Assembly: GCA_964291635.2 (NCBI GenBank)
Contig: OZ219909.1
Span: forward strand, 1-64,000
Reading direction: 5' to 3'
DNA length: 64,000 bases
Source: JAPPHA01 sp964291635
GTDB lineage: Bacteria > Pseudomonadota > Alphaproteobacteria > Rhodobacterales > Rhodobacteraceae
Part shown: positions 1-7,933 of the stretch, one piece after another
Position numbering within the stretch: position 1 is the stretch's first letter
How the letters are laid out: each line of letters opens with the position of its first letter
Notes under the pieces: model-generated
Seen by the model: the letters and a program-made list of their open reading frames with translations, nothing else
Told to the model about the DNA's origin: nothing
The model's database searches: none
Program-made: the position numbers and the translations under genes

Positions 1-702
1 GTGATGGACGACGCGCAAAAGTCGACGCTCCTGCGAAACATCGTCTCGGGGCTGCCAGGCGCGGCAGAACGTTTAACCCTGGACGACGTGCGACAACACC
101 TGGCGGAGTATGATGGAATCTCTGCGGGGCGCCTGCGCGGTAACTTCCTGGCCTTCCTGGAGCAGGTCACGCCGCTGTCCGAGGAACTGGGCCTTCGTAT
201 GTGCTGCCACCCCGATGATCCCCCGATCGGCCTGTTGGGCCTGCCGAGAGTGATGTCGACAGAGGCCGACTACTCGGCGATGATGCAGGCAGTCGATTTG
301 CCGGCCAACGGCATCACGCTCTGCTCCGGTTCTCTGGGCGCCCGACCTGACAACGACTTGCCGGGGATGATGGAGCGGCTTGGTGATCGGGTTCACTTCC
401 TGCATTTGCGCAATGTCCACCGGGAGACCCCGGAAATCCGCGGTTCCTTCTACGAGGCCGAGCATCTGGGTGGTCACACGGACATGGTGGCGCTGGTTGG
501 CGCGGTGTTGGCGGAAGAGGCGCGGCGCTGCCAGGCGGGCCGGAGGGATACGTCGATTCCGTTCCGCCCGGATCACGGCCAGGACATCCTTGACGATCTC
601 GGGAGAGGGGCACAGCCGGGCTATCCCACGATCGGGCGGCTCAAGGGACTGGCGGAACTGCGCGGAATCATTGCCGCCCTGACACATACCTGCGCGGCAT
701 GA
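1..702 (+). CDS. uxuA: Mannonate dehydratase, C-terminal part (cut by window edge)
   Basis: Converts D-mannonate to 2-keto-3-deoxygluconate in cytoplasmic hexuronate catabolism. The 233 visible residues match the C-terminal part of UxuA, which is normally about 390 residues, so roughly the first 160 lie before base 1 and the true start is not in the window. Family signatures are visible: the metal-site loop CCHPDDPP (His at visible residue 70), CSGSLGA, HLRNV and RPDHGQ. The stop codon overlaps the start of uxuB by 4 nt (ATGA), so the two are translationally coupled, as expected for consecutive pathway steps. Confidence 0.93.
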   Translation: MMDDAQKSTLLRNIVSGLPGAAERLTLDDVRQHLAEYDGISAGRLRGNFLAFLEQVTPLSEELGLRMCCHPDDPPIGLLGLPRVMSTEADYSAMMQAVDLPANGITLCSGSLGARPDNDLPGMMERLGDRVHFLHLRNVHRETPEIRGSFYEAEHLGGHTDMVALVGAVLAEEARRCQAGRRDTSIPFRPDHGQDILDDLGRGAQPGYPTIGRLKGLAELRGIIAALTHTCAA

Positions 703-2171
703 GCATCCGTCGGCTTACCAGCCCTGAGGATGTGGCAGCCGGCGTCGCAAAACCCGGCTACATTCCCGCGCGGCACGGCGTCGGCATCGTGCATCTTGGC
801 GTCGGCGCGTTCCACAGGGCGCATCAGGCAGTCTATACGGATGCGGCAATCGCGGCCGAGGGAGGGGACTGGCGGATCGTCGGCGTCAACCTGAGGGGAA
901 CCGATTCCGCCGACGCGTTAAACCCCCAGGACGGGCTGTATTCTCTGGTCGTGCGGGGCGAAGAGGGTGTAAGCGCGCGATTGATCGGCAGTTTGGCCCG
1001 TGTCATCGCCGCAATACGTAACCCGGCGGCGGCGCTCGACGCCCTCTGTGATCCGGTTATCCGCATCGTCAGCCTGACCGTCACCGAAAAGGCCTACGGG
1101 ATCGATCCGATCTCCGGCGCGATCGACCCCGCACACCCCGCGATCGCGGCCGACCTGCAAGCCCCCCGGACACCCGCCGGCGTGCTTGGACTGATCGTTG
1201 AAAGCCTCCGGCGGCGCAGGGGCAAGGGAGTCGAACCGTTCACGGTGCTTTGCTGCGACAACCTGCCCCAGAACGGACCTCTGGTGCGATCCGGCGTGCT
1301 GGATTTCGCCCGGCGTGCCGCCCCCGAGTTTGCCGACTGGATCGCAGGAAACGTCGCCTTTCCGGCCACCATGGTCGACCGCATCACCCCGGCACCGACC
1401 GAGAGAACCCTCGATGATGCCAGACGCCTGACAGGCGTTGAGGACCTTGCGGCCGTCGAGACCGAACCCTTTGGCCAATGGGTGATCGAGGACACCTTCC
1501 TCACCGGACGCCCGGCCTGGGAAGCAGGCGGAGCGCTCTTCGTCGCCGACGTTGCGCCGTATGAGCAAATGAAGTTGCGAATGCTGAACGGCGCCCACTC
1601 GATGCTTGCCTACGTGGGGTTCCTGGGCGGCCATGCCCTGGTCCGAGACGTGATGGCAGACAGGTCGCACGCTCGCCTGGTTGCGAGGCACATCTCGGCT
1701 GCCGCCGCCACGCTGGCCCCGCTTGAAGGTATCGATTTCGCTCGATACGGTGCTGAACTGGAGAAGCGTTTTCGCAACCCCTTTATCGCCCACGAGACCT
1801 ATCAGATCGCCATGGATGGCACGCAAAAGTTGCCCCAGAGATTGCTGCAACCAGCGGAGACGGCACTTCGAATGGGCCAGGACCTGCGACCGTTTGCCTT
1901 CGCCATGGCTGCCTGGATGCGTTATTGCTGCGGGACAACTGACAAGGGTGATGCCTATGCACTGCGCGACCCGCGCGAAGCAGAGATCAGGTCCACACTG
2001 GACGGCGCCCACCAGGCTGTCGACATCTCCGACCGGCTGCACGCCCTGCCGAATCTGTTCGATCCCGCGCTATCGAGGAATCCGCGTTGGCGGAATGAGG
2101 TCTCCACTGCTCTTGATGCCATGCTGAGGCTCGGAGTACCGGCCGCCGCGCGGGCCGAGGTTGCCGCCTGA
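699..2171 (+). CDS. uxuB: D-mannonate oxidoreductase (fructuronate reductase), mannitol dehydrogenase family
   Basis: Member of the long-chain mannitol dehydrogenase family (490 residues, full length). It has the N-terminal Rossmann segment GVGAFHRAHQ and the C-terminal catalytic motif KLRMLNGAHS. Family members interconvert fructuronate/mannonate, tagaturonate/altronate or fructose/mannitol with NAD(P)H. The ATGA overlap with uxuA makes fructuronate to mannonate the most likely reaction. Mannitol 2-dehydrogenase activity cannot be excluded from sequence alone. It acts in the cytoplasm, one step before UxuA. Confidence 0.9.
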   Translation: MSIRRLTSPEDVAAGVAKPGYIPARHGVGIVHLGVGAFHRAHQAVYTDAAIAAEGGDWRIVGVNLRGTDSADALNPQDGLYSLVVRGEEGVSARLIGSLARVIAAIRNPAAALDALCDPVIRIVSLTVTEKAYGIDPISGAIDPAHPAIAADLQAPRTPAGVLGLIVESLRRRRGKGVEPFTVLCCDNLPQNGPLVRSGVLDFARRAAPEFADWIAGNVAFPATMVDRITPAPTERTLDDARRLTGVEDLAAVETEPFGQWVIEDTFLTGRPAWEAGGALFVADVAPYEQMKLRMLNGAHSMLAYVGFLGGHALVRDVMADRSHARLVARHISAAAATLAPLEGIDFARYGAELEKRFRNPFIAHETYQIAMDGTQKLPQRLLQPAETALRMGQDLRPFAFAMAAWMRYCCGTTDKGDAYALRDPREAEIRSTLDGAHQAVDISDRLHALPNLFDPALSRNPRWRNEVSTALDAMLRLGVPAAARAEVAA

Positions 2172-2349
2172 CAGCCCGTTCCCACTTTCCAAGGCACGAC
2201 AGAACGATTTTTTGCTCCTGGAAAACGGCACCACGCGGATGCCTTTTGTCATCCTGGGCGCATCTCGGTACCTGAACTCCATTCCCCACAAACAACCCTG
2301 TGCTTGCCACGCCAGATTCGGCAGTTTGCCGGACAATGGGAAACGGTGG

Positions 2350-3897
2350 TCAGGCGCGATGCATTGATCTCGGACTTTCGTCCATCTGGGCGGCCAGAAG
2401 ATGTGCGAGGCGTTCCATCATCGTCGATTTGACCGCGGAAGAGCCGGGATCGTTCCAGAGATTCCGGACATGACACGGATCTGCATCATTATCGAAAAGT
2501 TCGCCCCAGTCCTGGTCAACATAGAGCGTCAATGAATGATCCCCGGTGCGTACGGTTCGGACCCTGGCCGCGGTCGGGAATCCCATTCGCGCCATAAGGT
2601 CATTGAATTCGATCAACAGTTCGTCACGGGGATCACCGATGAGCCATGAGTGCCCCTGCATCCCGTGGTATGGCTTGACGCCCGCACGCTGGAGAATTGT
2701 CGGCGCGATGTCGATCGATGACACCAGGTCGTCCCGGTCGCCGGGTTTGGTTCCCGCAGGGTCTGCCCAAATCAATGGTACCCGGTTGATACTGTCTCGG
2801 CTCCAGGCACCTTTCATGAGCAGATGGCTGTCCCCAAGGTAGTCCCCGTGATCGGAGTTGAACAGGACGACCGTGTTTTCTGACTGACCGGTTTCGTGAA
2901 GTGTCGACAGAATGGCTCCGACTGAGTCATCGATCATGGTGATCATTCCGGCAGTGAGCGCCATTGCCTCCCTGACGTGGCGGTCTGTCACAATACGGGC
3001 GGATTCCGGGGTCGGTGGTTCCCTGTTTGCGGCAAACTCGTCGAGGCACCATGAAAGGGGAGGCGGAACCGGTGAATGGTCCTCAGGGCGAATCGGAATG
3101 TCGAAGTCGTCAGGATCATACATATCCCAGTATTTTCCCGGTGGATTGAACGGGTGATGAGGATCAGGAAACGAGACGAACGCGAAGAAGGGCCGGTCGC
3201 TGTATGCTGCCCTTCGAAGATGGTCGCACGCCCTGTCGCGAATGAACGCCGTGGGATACAGGTTCTCGGGAATCGGTGTTCTGTAGGCCTGCGGGCACGA
3301 ATAATTGTGTTCGATCTGGTTGGCCGGGTTCACGAGGTCACGCCAGTCCGGGACAGTCTGGCGGAACCACTGGAGGTAGTGCCCTCCCGCCCGGTCTCCG
3401 TGATCGGTCACCATGTCCACGTGGTCAAATCCGTAATAGGGTTTGGGAAACTGGTGGTATTCGTCAGACTCATATCGGAAGGGTTCCTCGTTGGTCCTGT
3501 CAACGAGTTCCTCGCGCCATGCTTCCCGAATGATGACGTCGCCGTCTTCGTCGTCATATGAACGCCGGATGCCGGTGAACGGTTCGAGATGGCTCTTGCC
3601 GATCATCGCGGTCCGGTAACCCGCTGCCCGGAGAACATCGACGAAGGTGTTTGCCCGGGCCGGCAATGTGCAGCCGTTGTACCTCAATCCGTGAACGGTC
3701 GGCATTCGGCCGGTCATGATGCTAGCCCTGTTCGGCATACAGACGGGCGTTGCGACAAAACAGTTGGTGAAACGAAGTCCCGTTGCGGCAAGGCGATCGA
3801 TATTGGGTGTTTGAACCTGTGGATGGCCGGCAAAACCGAGCCAGTCGGCCCGCAGTTGATCGCACATGATCATCAGGAAATTCGGTTGATCAGACAT
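2350..3897 (-). CDS. Sulfatase (alkaline phosphatase superfamily, formylglycine type)
   Basis: A 515-residue type I sulfatase that would hydrolyse sulfate esters. With the ATG at 3897 as start (AG-rich tract just upstream), Cys53 sits in the motif C-M-P-N-R, which sulfatase-modifying enzyme converts to formylglycine. Asp13 in MCDQLRAD and the later SDHGDYLGD segment provide metal ligands. The frame stays open upstream to 4026, with another ATG at 3912, but those extra residues look non-coding. No signal peptide is evident, so a cytoplasmic location is likely. It is convergent with uxuAB, and the pairing hints at sulfated uronate or polysaccharide substrates; that is inference. Confidence 0.88.
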   Translation of the reverse strand: MSDQPNFLMIMCDQLRADWLGFAGHPQVQTPNIDRLAATGLRFTNCFVATPVCMPNRASIMTGRMPTVHGLRYNGCTLPARANTFVDVLRAAGYRTAMIGKSHLEPFTGIRRSYDDEDGDVIIREAWREELVDRTNEEPFRYESDEYHQFPKPYYGFDHVDMVTDHGDRAGGHYLQWFRQTVPDWRDLVNPANQIEHNYSCPQAYRTPIPENLYPTAFIRDRACDHLRRAAYSDRPFFAFVSFPDPHHPFNPPGKYWDMYDPDDFDIPIRPEDHSPVPPPLSWCLDEFAANREPPTPESARIVTDRHVREAMALTAGMITMIDDSVGAILSTLHETGQSENTVVLFNSDHGDYLGDSHLLMKGAWSRDSINRVPLIWADPAGTKPGDRDDLVSSIDIAPTILQRAGVKPYHGMQGHSWLIGDPRDELLIEFNDLMARMGFPTAARVRTVRTGDHSLTLYVDQDWGELFDNDADPCHVRNLWNDPGSSAVKSTMMERLAHLLAAQMDESPRSMHRA

Positions 3898-4399
3898 GTA
3901 CTCTTTCTTCATAACGGTACTGACCGGACCCACCGCCTCGACACCGTCCGCACGGCCGAACGTGCGTTTCCCGGCCCCTCTCTTGAGATGCGGGGCCATC
4001 CGGAGTTCCGGAAGAGCATCGCTCACTGGAGCAAATCATAGCTGCCAGGCAGGAACCCTCCAGCGATTTTGTCCCGTTTCCAAGATTGTTCCAAGTCGCA
4101 ACACTCGTCAAAGGTCCTGGGAGCAGCCGGGCCTGTAAAATCGACCAGGAGTCCGGTCGCCTCAGGCAGGAACAGCCCCGCTTGCCGCCGACACGAAAGA
4201 AAGAATCGCTTGTCTGCACGACTGTCGTGGTATACCATATACCAACTGGTTCTGGTTGCCGGGTCTTGGATCTGGTCAACCGGGCACGAGGTGCAACGGG
4301 GAGTTGCCGGGTAAATTCCTTTGCTTGCGTGACCGAGGTGAAAGCTGTGATCGGGTCACGACCGACGGCGACACTTCCCGACAGAGAGGGAGCAAGACA
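3898..4399. other. Divergent intergenic region between sulfatase and tctC
   Basis: About 500 bases between divergently transcribed genes. No gene is evident. It contains the palindrome described separately at 4228-4237 and the tctC ribosome binding site (GAGAGGGAG) just before 4400. Promoters for both directions must lie here. Confidence 0.7.
4228..4237. promoter_or_regulatory. GntR/UxuR-like operator palindrome TGGTATACCA
   Basis: A perfect 10-bp palindrome followed directly by a second half site (TATACCA), about 160 bases before tctC. TGGTATACCA is the core of FadR/GntR-type operators and of the UxuR/ExuR box of enterobacteria. A possible promoter overlaps it: TTGTCT near 4210 and TACCAT 17 bases downstream. 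No GntR gene is in the window, so the regulator is unknown. Confidence 0.5.
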
Positions 4400-5398
4400 A
4401 TGCATGCACTCAAGAAGCTATTGACCGGTACGGTCGTGACGTTCGCCGTCCTTCTGGGAGGGCTCGTGTCACAGGCACAGGCTGACTGGCAGCCGCGGAA
4501 GCCGGTCGAGTTCATTATCATGGCAGGTACCGGTGGGGGCGCAGACCAGATCGCGAGGCTCTTGCAAGGGCTCATCGAACAAAAGGGTCTGTCTTCGAGA
4601 CCGTTCATTCCGATCAACAAGCCGGGCGGTTCAGGTGCCGAGGCCCTTCTTTACCTCAAGGGCAAGGAAGGCGATGACCATACGGTCCTCGTGACGCTGA
4701 ACTCATTTTACACGACACCGATCATCCAGGAAGATCTTGGTGTAGACATTTCGACCTTTACACCGATCGGGCGCATGGCACTCGACACCTTCCTGCTGTG
4801 GGTACATACGGACAGGGACGATATCACGGATCTGGGCAGTTACGTGGAAGCGGTCAAGGCCGCTGGAACTGAATGGAAAGTCGGCGGCACCGGTTCGGGC
4901 CAGGAAGATTCGATTCTCACGGCCATGATGGAAGCCGAGTTTGGCTACTCGGTCACGTATATCCCGTTCCCGGGTGGCGGAACTGTCGCCAAGAACCTGA
5001 TCGGGAAGCACATCGATTCAACAGTCAACAATCCGGCGGAACAGAACGAGTTCTACCGTGCCGGGCAGTCAAAGCCGCTGGTGCAGTTCACGCCTGAACG
5101 TATGGCGGCCTATCCAGACGTGCCGACCGCGCAGGAACTCGGCCATGACATCGTGTATTTCATGCAGCGTTCGATCAACGGACCTCCGGGCATGTCTGCC
5201 GAGGCACGGGATTTTTACATCAACCTGTTCAAGACGCTGTTTGATTCCGAGGAATGGCAGACCTTCTGTGTCGAAGATGGTCTGACTTGTGACGAGTGGG
5301 TTGCCGGGGATGATCTTGCTGCGTTCCACGCGGAGCAGGGCATGCGCCACAGGGAACTGATCGAATCGGTCGGTGCCGAAGCCATTACGGGAGAATAA
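4400..5398 (+). CDS. TctC-family solute-binding protein of a tripartite tricarboxylate transporter
   Basis: Periplasmic binding protein (332 residues) of a TTT-family secondary transporter. It begins with a classic signal peptide: basic start, hydrophobic core, cleavage near AQA|DW at about residue 28. The mature start (WQPRKPVEFIIMAGTGGGADQIARLL) is the Bug/TctC pattern. The ATG at 4400 was chosen for the strong GAGAGGGAG upstream and the signal peptide that follows; the frame is open back to 4256. tctB and tctA follow, and oxalyl-CoA genes come next, so oxalate or a related dicarboxylate is a candidate ligand. TctC family members also bind many other carboxylates. Confidence 0.9.
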   Translation: MHALKKLLTGTVVTFAVLLGGLVSQAQADWQPRKPVEFIIMAGTGGGADQIARLLQGLIEQKGLSSRPFIPINKPGGSGAEALLYLKGKEGDDHTVLVTLNSFYTTPIIQEDLGVDISTFTPIGRMALDTFLLWVHTDRDDITDLGSYVEAVKAAGTEWKVGGTGSGQEDSILTAMMEAEFGYSVTYIPFPGGGTVAKNLIGKHIDSTVNNPAEQNEFYRAGQSKPLVQFTPERMAAYPDVPTAQELGHDIVYFMQRSINGPPGMSAEARDFYINLFKTLFDSEEWQTFCVEDGLTCDEWVAGDDLAAFHAEQGMRHRELIESVGAEAITGE

Positions 5399-5461
5399 TT
5401 CCTCCCTCAAACCCTTTGGCCGGGTTCGTGCGAGATCACGTTCCCGGTCTGCGAACCTTGT

Positions 5462-5504
5462 CACAGCCAACCGATGATTGCATACCGATCATCGGTTGGC
5501 TGTG
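5462..5504 (+). promoter_or_regulatory. Perfect 17-bp inverted repeat (stem-loop) between tctC and tctB
   Basis: CACAGCCAACCGATGAT at 5462-5478 is repeated exactly as its reverse complement at 5488-5504, with a 9-nt loop. It lies in the 182-nt gap between tctC and tctB. No T-run follows, so it does not look like a standard intrinsic terminator. The position fits an mRNA-stabilising or processing hairpin, or a partial terminator, that would keep binding-protein levels above those of the membrane subunits. That role is inferred from position. Confidence 0.75.
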
Positions 5505-5580
5505 CCGGATTCGATCAACAGTCTTACCGACAGAAGTGATGTCACGACCAGTTTGGCGAAATTGACTTGAGGCCATATCC

Positions 5581-6183
5581 ATGACCGTGCGCCAGGCAGA
5601 TTTCCTGATGGCATTAGCCACGATCCTGATGTCTCTCGGCCTGATGTGGTCGTCGACCGATGGCCTGGCCATCGGTTGGGTGCCCAGCAAGGGGCCTGGG
5701 TCCGGATTCTGGCCGTTCTGGCTGTCAGTCGGGATGCTTCTGTGCTCGTTTGCGACGCTGGTCCGCTGGTTCATGCGCTCGACCGCGGAATCCCGTTCCA
5801 CGGACATTTACATGTCCCGGAATTCGGTCGTTGTTGTGGGGACATCGGTCGTGGCGTTGCTCGCGTTGCTGATCGGAATCCACGTCATCGGAACCTATTT
5901 CTCGCTGTTCATTTTCCTCGCGTTCTATTTCAAGGTCATCGGCCGTCACGAATGGCCGGTTTCGATCATGCTGATCGGCGGGATTCCGGTTTTCATCTTC
6001 GCCTTGTTCGAATGGGGTCTGCAAATCCCATTGCCCAAGGCGATGACCGAAGAATGGTTCTATCCCGTTTTTGACATCATGTACGAAACAAATCACTTCG
6101 GGCTGTATGTCATCGGGATATTCGCAATTCTCGCATTGATCTCCTTTGCGACCCACCTGCTCACCCGGAACGGGAACGGATAG
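5581..6183 (+). CDS. TctB-family small membrane subunit of the tripartite transporter
   Basis: A 200-residue polytopic protein. Hydrophobic stretches near the N-terminus, the centre and the C-terminus fit the roughly four-helix TctB subunit. It sits between tctC and tctA, with 6 nt between its stop and the tctA start, so it is surely part of one transporter operon. TctB proteins diverge strongly in sequence; the assignment rests mainly on hydrophobicity, size and position. Confidence 0.85.
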   Translation: MTVRQADFLMALATILMSLGLMWSSTDGLAIGWVPSKGPGSGFWPFWLSVGMLLCSFATLVRWFMRSTAESRSTDIYMSRNSVVVVGTSVVALLALLIGIHVIGTYFSLFIFLAFYFKVIGRHEWPVSIMLIGGIPVFIFALFEWGLQIPLPKAMTEEWFYPVFDIMYETNHFGLYVIGIFAILALISFATHLLTRNGNG

Positions 6184-6189
6184 AACGCC

Positions 6190-7704
6190 GTGGAAACGAT
6201 CCTGATATCCCTGGCCGGCGGGCTGGTGCAGGCATTCGAGCCGCTCAACCTGTTGATGATCGTGATCGGATGCACGATCGGGCTTTTCGTCGGCGCCATG
6301 CCAGGCCTGGGATCGGTGAACGGAGTCGCGATCCTATTGCCGATCACGTTCCTGGTTCCGCCCACTGCGGCGATCATCTTTCTTGCCGCCGTCTACTACG
6401 GGGCAATGTACGGCGGCGCCATCAGTTCGATCACATTGGGCATACCGGGCGCTTCAACTGCGGTTGCCACGGTTTTCGACGGCAGGCCCCTGGCCATGTC
6501 CGGAAAGGCCGACCAGGCGTTGACCGCCGCCGCGATCGCTTCATTCATCGGCGGAACGATTTCGGTGGTGCTCTTCACGCTGTTCGCGCCGCCATTGGCG
6601 GAATTTGCGCTCAAGTTCGGGCCGCCGGAGGAATTCGCGCTGATGGTCCTGGCCTTTGCGACATTCATCGGGTTGGGCGGCGACGACATTCCCAAGACGG
6701 TTTTCTCAATCCTGATCGGTCTCGTGCTCGCGACGGTCGGACTCGACATCATTTCGGGAAAACCGCGCCTGATCTTCTTCGATGCGTCCGGGTTCCTGCA
6801 CGGCGTCAATTTCCTGGTCCTGGCGATCGGGATCTACGGCATCGGCGAAATGCTGTGGACCCTTGAGTCGACCGGAGGAAAGGTCATCGTCCACAAGGTC
6901 AACATGACCTGGAAAGGGTTCATGACCAACGTCAGGGCGGTGAACCAATATATCAAAACCACGACTCTCGGCTCGATCCTTGGGTATTTCGTGGGAACGC
7001 TGCCGGCCGCCGGCGCGACGCCTGCGTCGCTGATGTCGTACGGATTGGCGAAGACCTTTTCGAAAGATCCCGACTCTTTCGGAAAGGGTAATGTTTCAGG
7101 TGTTGCGGCGCCCGAGGCAGCCAACAATGCCGCCTCGACCGGTTCAATGCTGCCAATGATTACCCTGGGTATTCCGGGATCGCCGACCACGGCGATTCTC
7201 CTCGGCGGCATGATCATTTGGGGATTGCGGCCAGGTCCGCTGCTTTTCACCGAAAGACCAGACTTTGTCTGGGGGCTGATCGGTTCGCTCTACGTTGCCA
7301 ACCTGTTCACGGTGTTGATCAATCTCGCCTTCATCCCGATCTTCGTCCGCGTGCTGACCCTGCCGTTCACGATCCTCGCACCGATCATCTTTGTCCTGTG
7401 TATCGTCGGTGGATATGCGCCGACCCAGACCATGCACGATGTGTGGCTCATGCTGCTGTTCGGTGTCATGGGTTACCTGATGCGCAAGCTCAACTATCCT
7501 GTCGCACCGGCTGTCCTGGCAATCGTGCTTGGACCTCTCGCGGAAAGATCGCTTCGACAATCCCTGTTGTCGTCCCAGGGAGATGTCCTGATCTTCCTGG
7601 AACGGCCGATTTCGGCGGTTTGCATCATCATCGCGGTCGCTTTGATGCTCTACCCGGTGTTTATCTCGTGGCGTAAACGCAGGAAGGCCTCGGCGGGTGG
7701 GTAG
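6190..7704 (+). CDS. TctA-family large permease subunit of the tripartite transporter
   Basis: A 504-residue permease with about 12 hydrophobic segments and the TctA signature near the N-terminus (GLFVGAMPGLGSVNGVAILLPITF; shortened pattern G-x-M-P-G-L-G). It also has the internal LGIPGASTAV and LGIPGSPTTAI loops typical of the family. Translation starts at GTG 6190, 6 nt after tctB. TctA moves the carboxylate delivered by TctC, normally coupled to an ion gradient. The following oxc and frc genes on the same strand suggest oxalate or a close relative as cargo. Confidence 0.93.
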   Translation: METILISLAGGLVQAFEPLNLLMIVIGCTIGLFVGAMPGLGSVNGVAILLPITFLVPPTAAIIFLAAVYYGAMYGGAISSITLGIPGASTAVATVFDGRPLAMSGKADQALTAAAIASFIGGTISVVLFTLFAPPLAEFALKFGPPEEFALMVLAFATFIGLGGDDIPKTVFSILIGLVLATVGLDIISGKPRLIFFDASGFLHGVNFLVLAIGIYGIGEMLWTLESTGGKVIVHKVNMTWKGFMTNVRAVNQYIKTTTLGSILGYFVGTLPAAGATPASLMSYGLAKTFSKDPDSFGKGNVSGVAAPEAANNAASTGSMLPMITLGIPGSPTTAILLGGMIIWGLRPGPLLFTERPDFVWGLIGSLYVANLFTVLINLAFIPIFVRVLTLPFTILAPIIFVLCIVGGYAPTQTMHDVWLMLLFGVMGYLMRKLNYPVAPAVLAIVLGPLAERSLRQSLLSSQGDVLIFLERPISAVCIIIAVALMLYPVFISWRKRRKASAGG

Positions 7705-7933
7705 GCGAATTCCGAACAGCATGGCAACTGAAACTTCCGGTCCGGTACGTTGGCCGGATCGAGAAAGACAGGATTGCGAACCAAGACGATGCGTATCCCG
7801 GCCGACCACGACCCGTTCCACTCGACCAATGCATCCGTGCTGAGCATCGTTCCGGTGCCCGGGGTCACCGGTTCCGGTTCGAAAGATCTTCCCAAAGTCA
7901 CGTAATTGCTCATCTTCCCAAGGAGTTAGCGAA

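Noticed and set aside
5462..5504. Intrinsic terminator ending tctC
   Set aside because: The stem is strong but no T-run follows and the transporter genes continue downstream, so it is listed as a regulatory hairpin instead.
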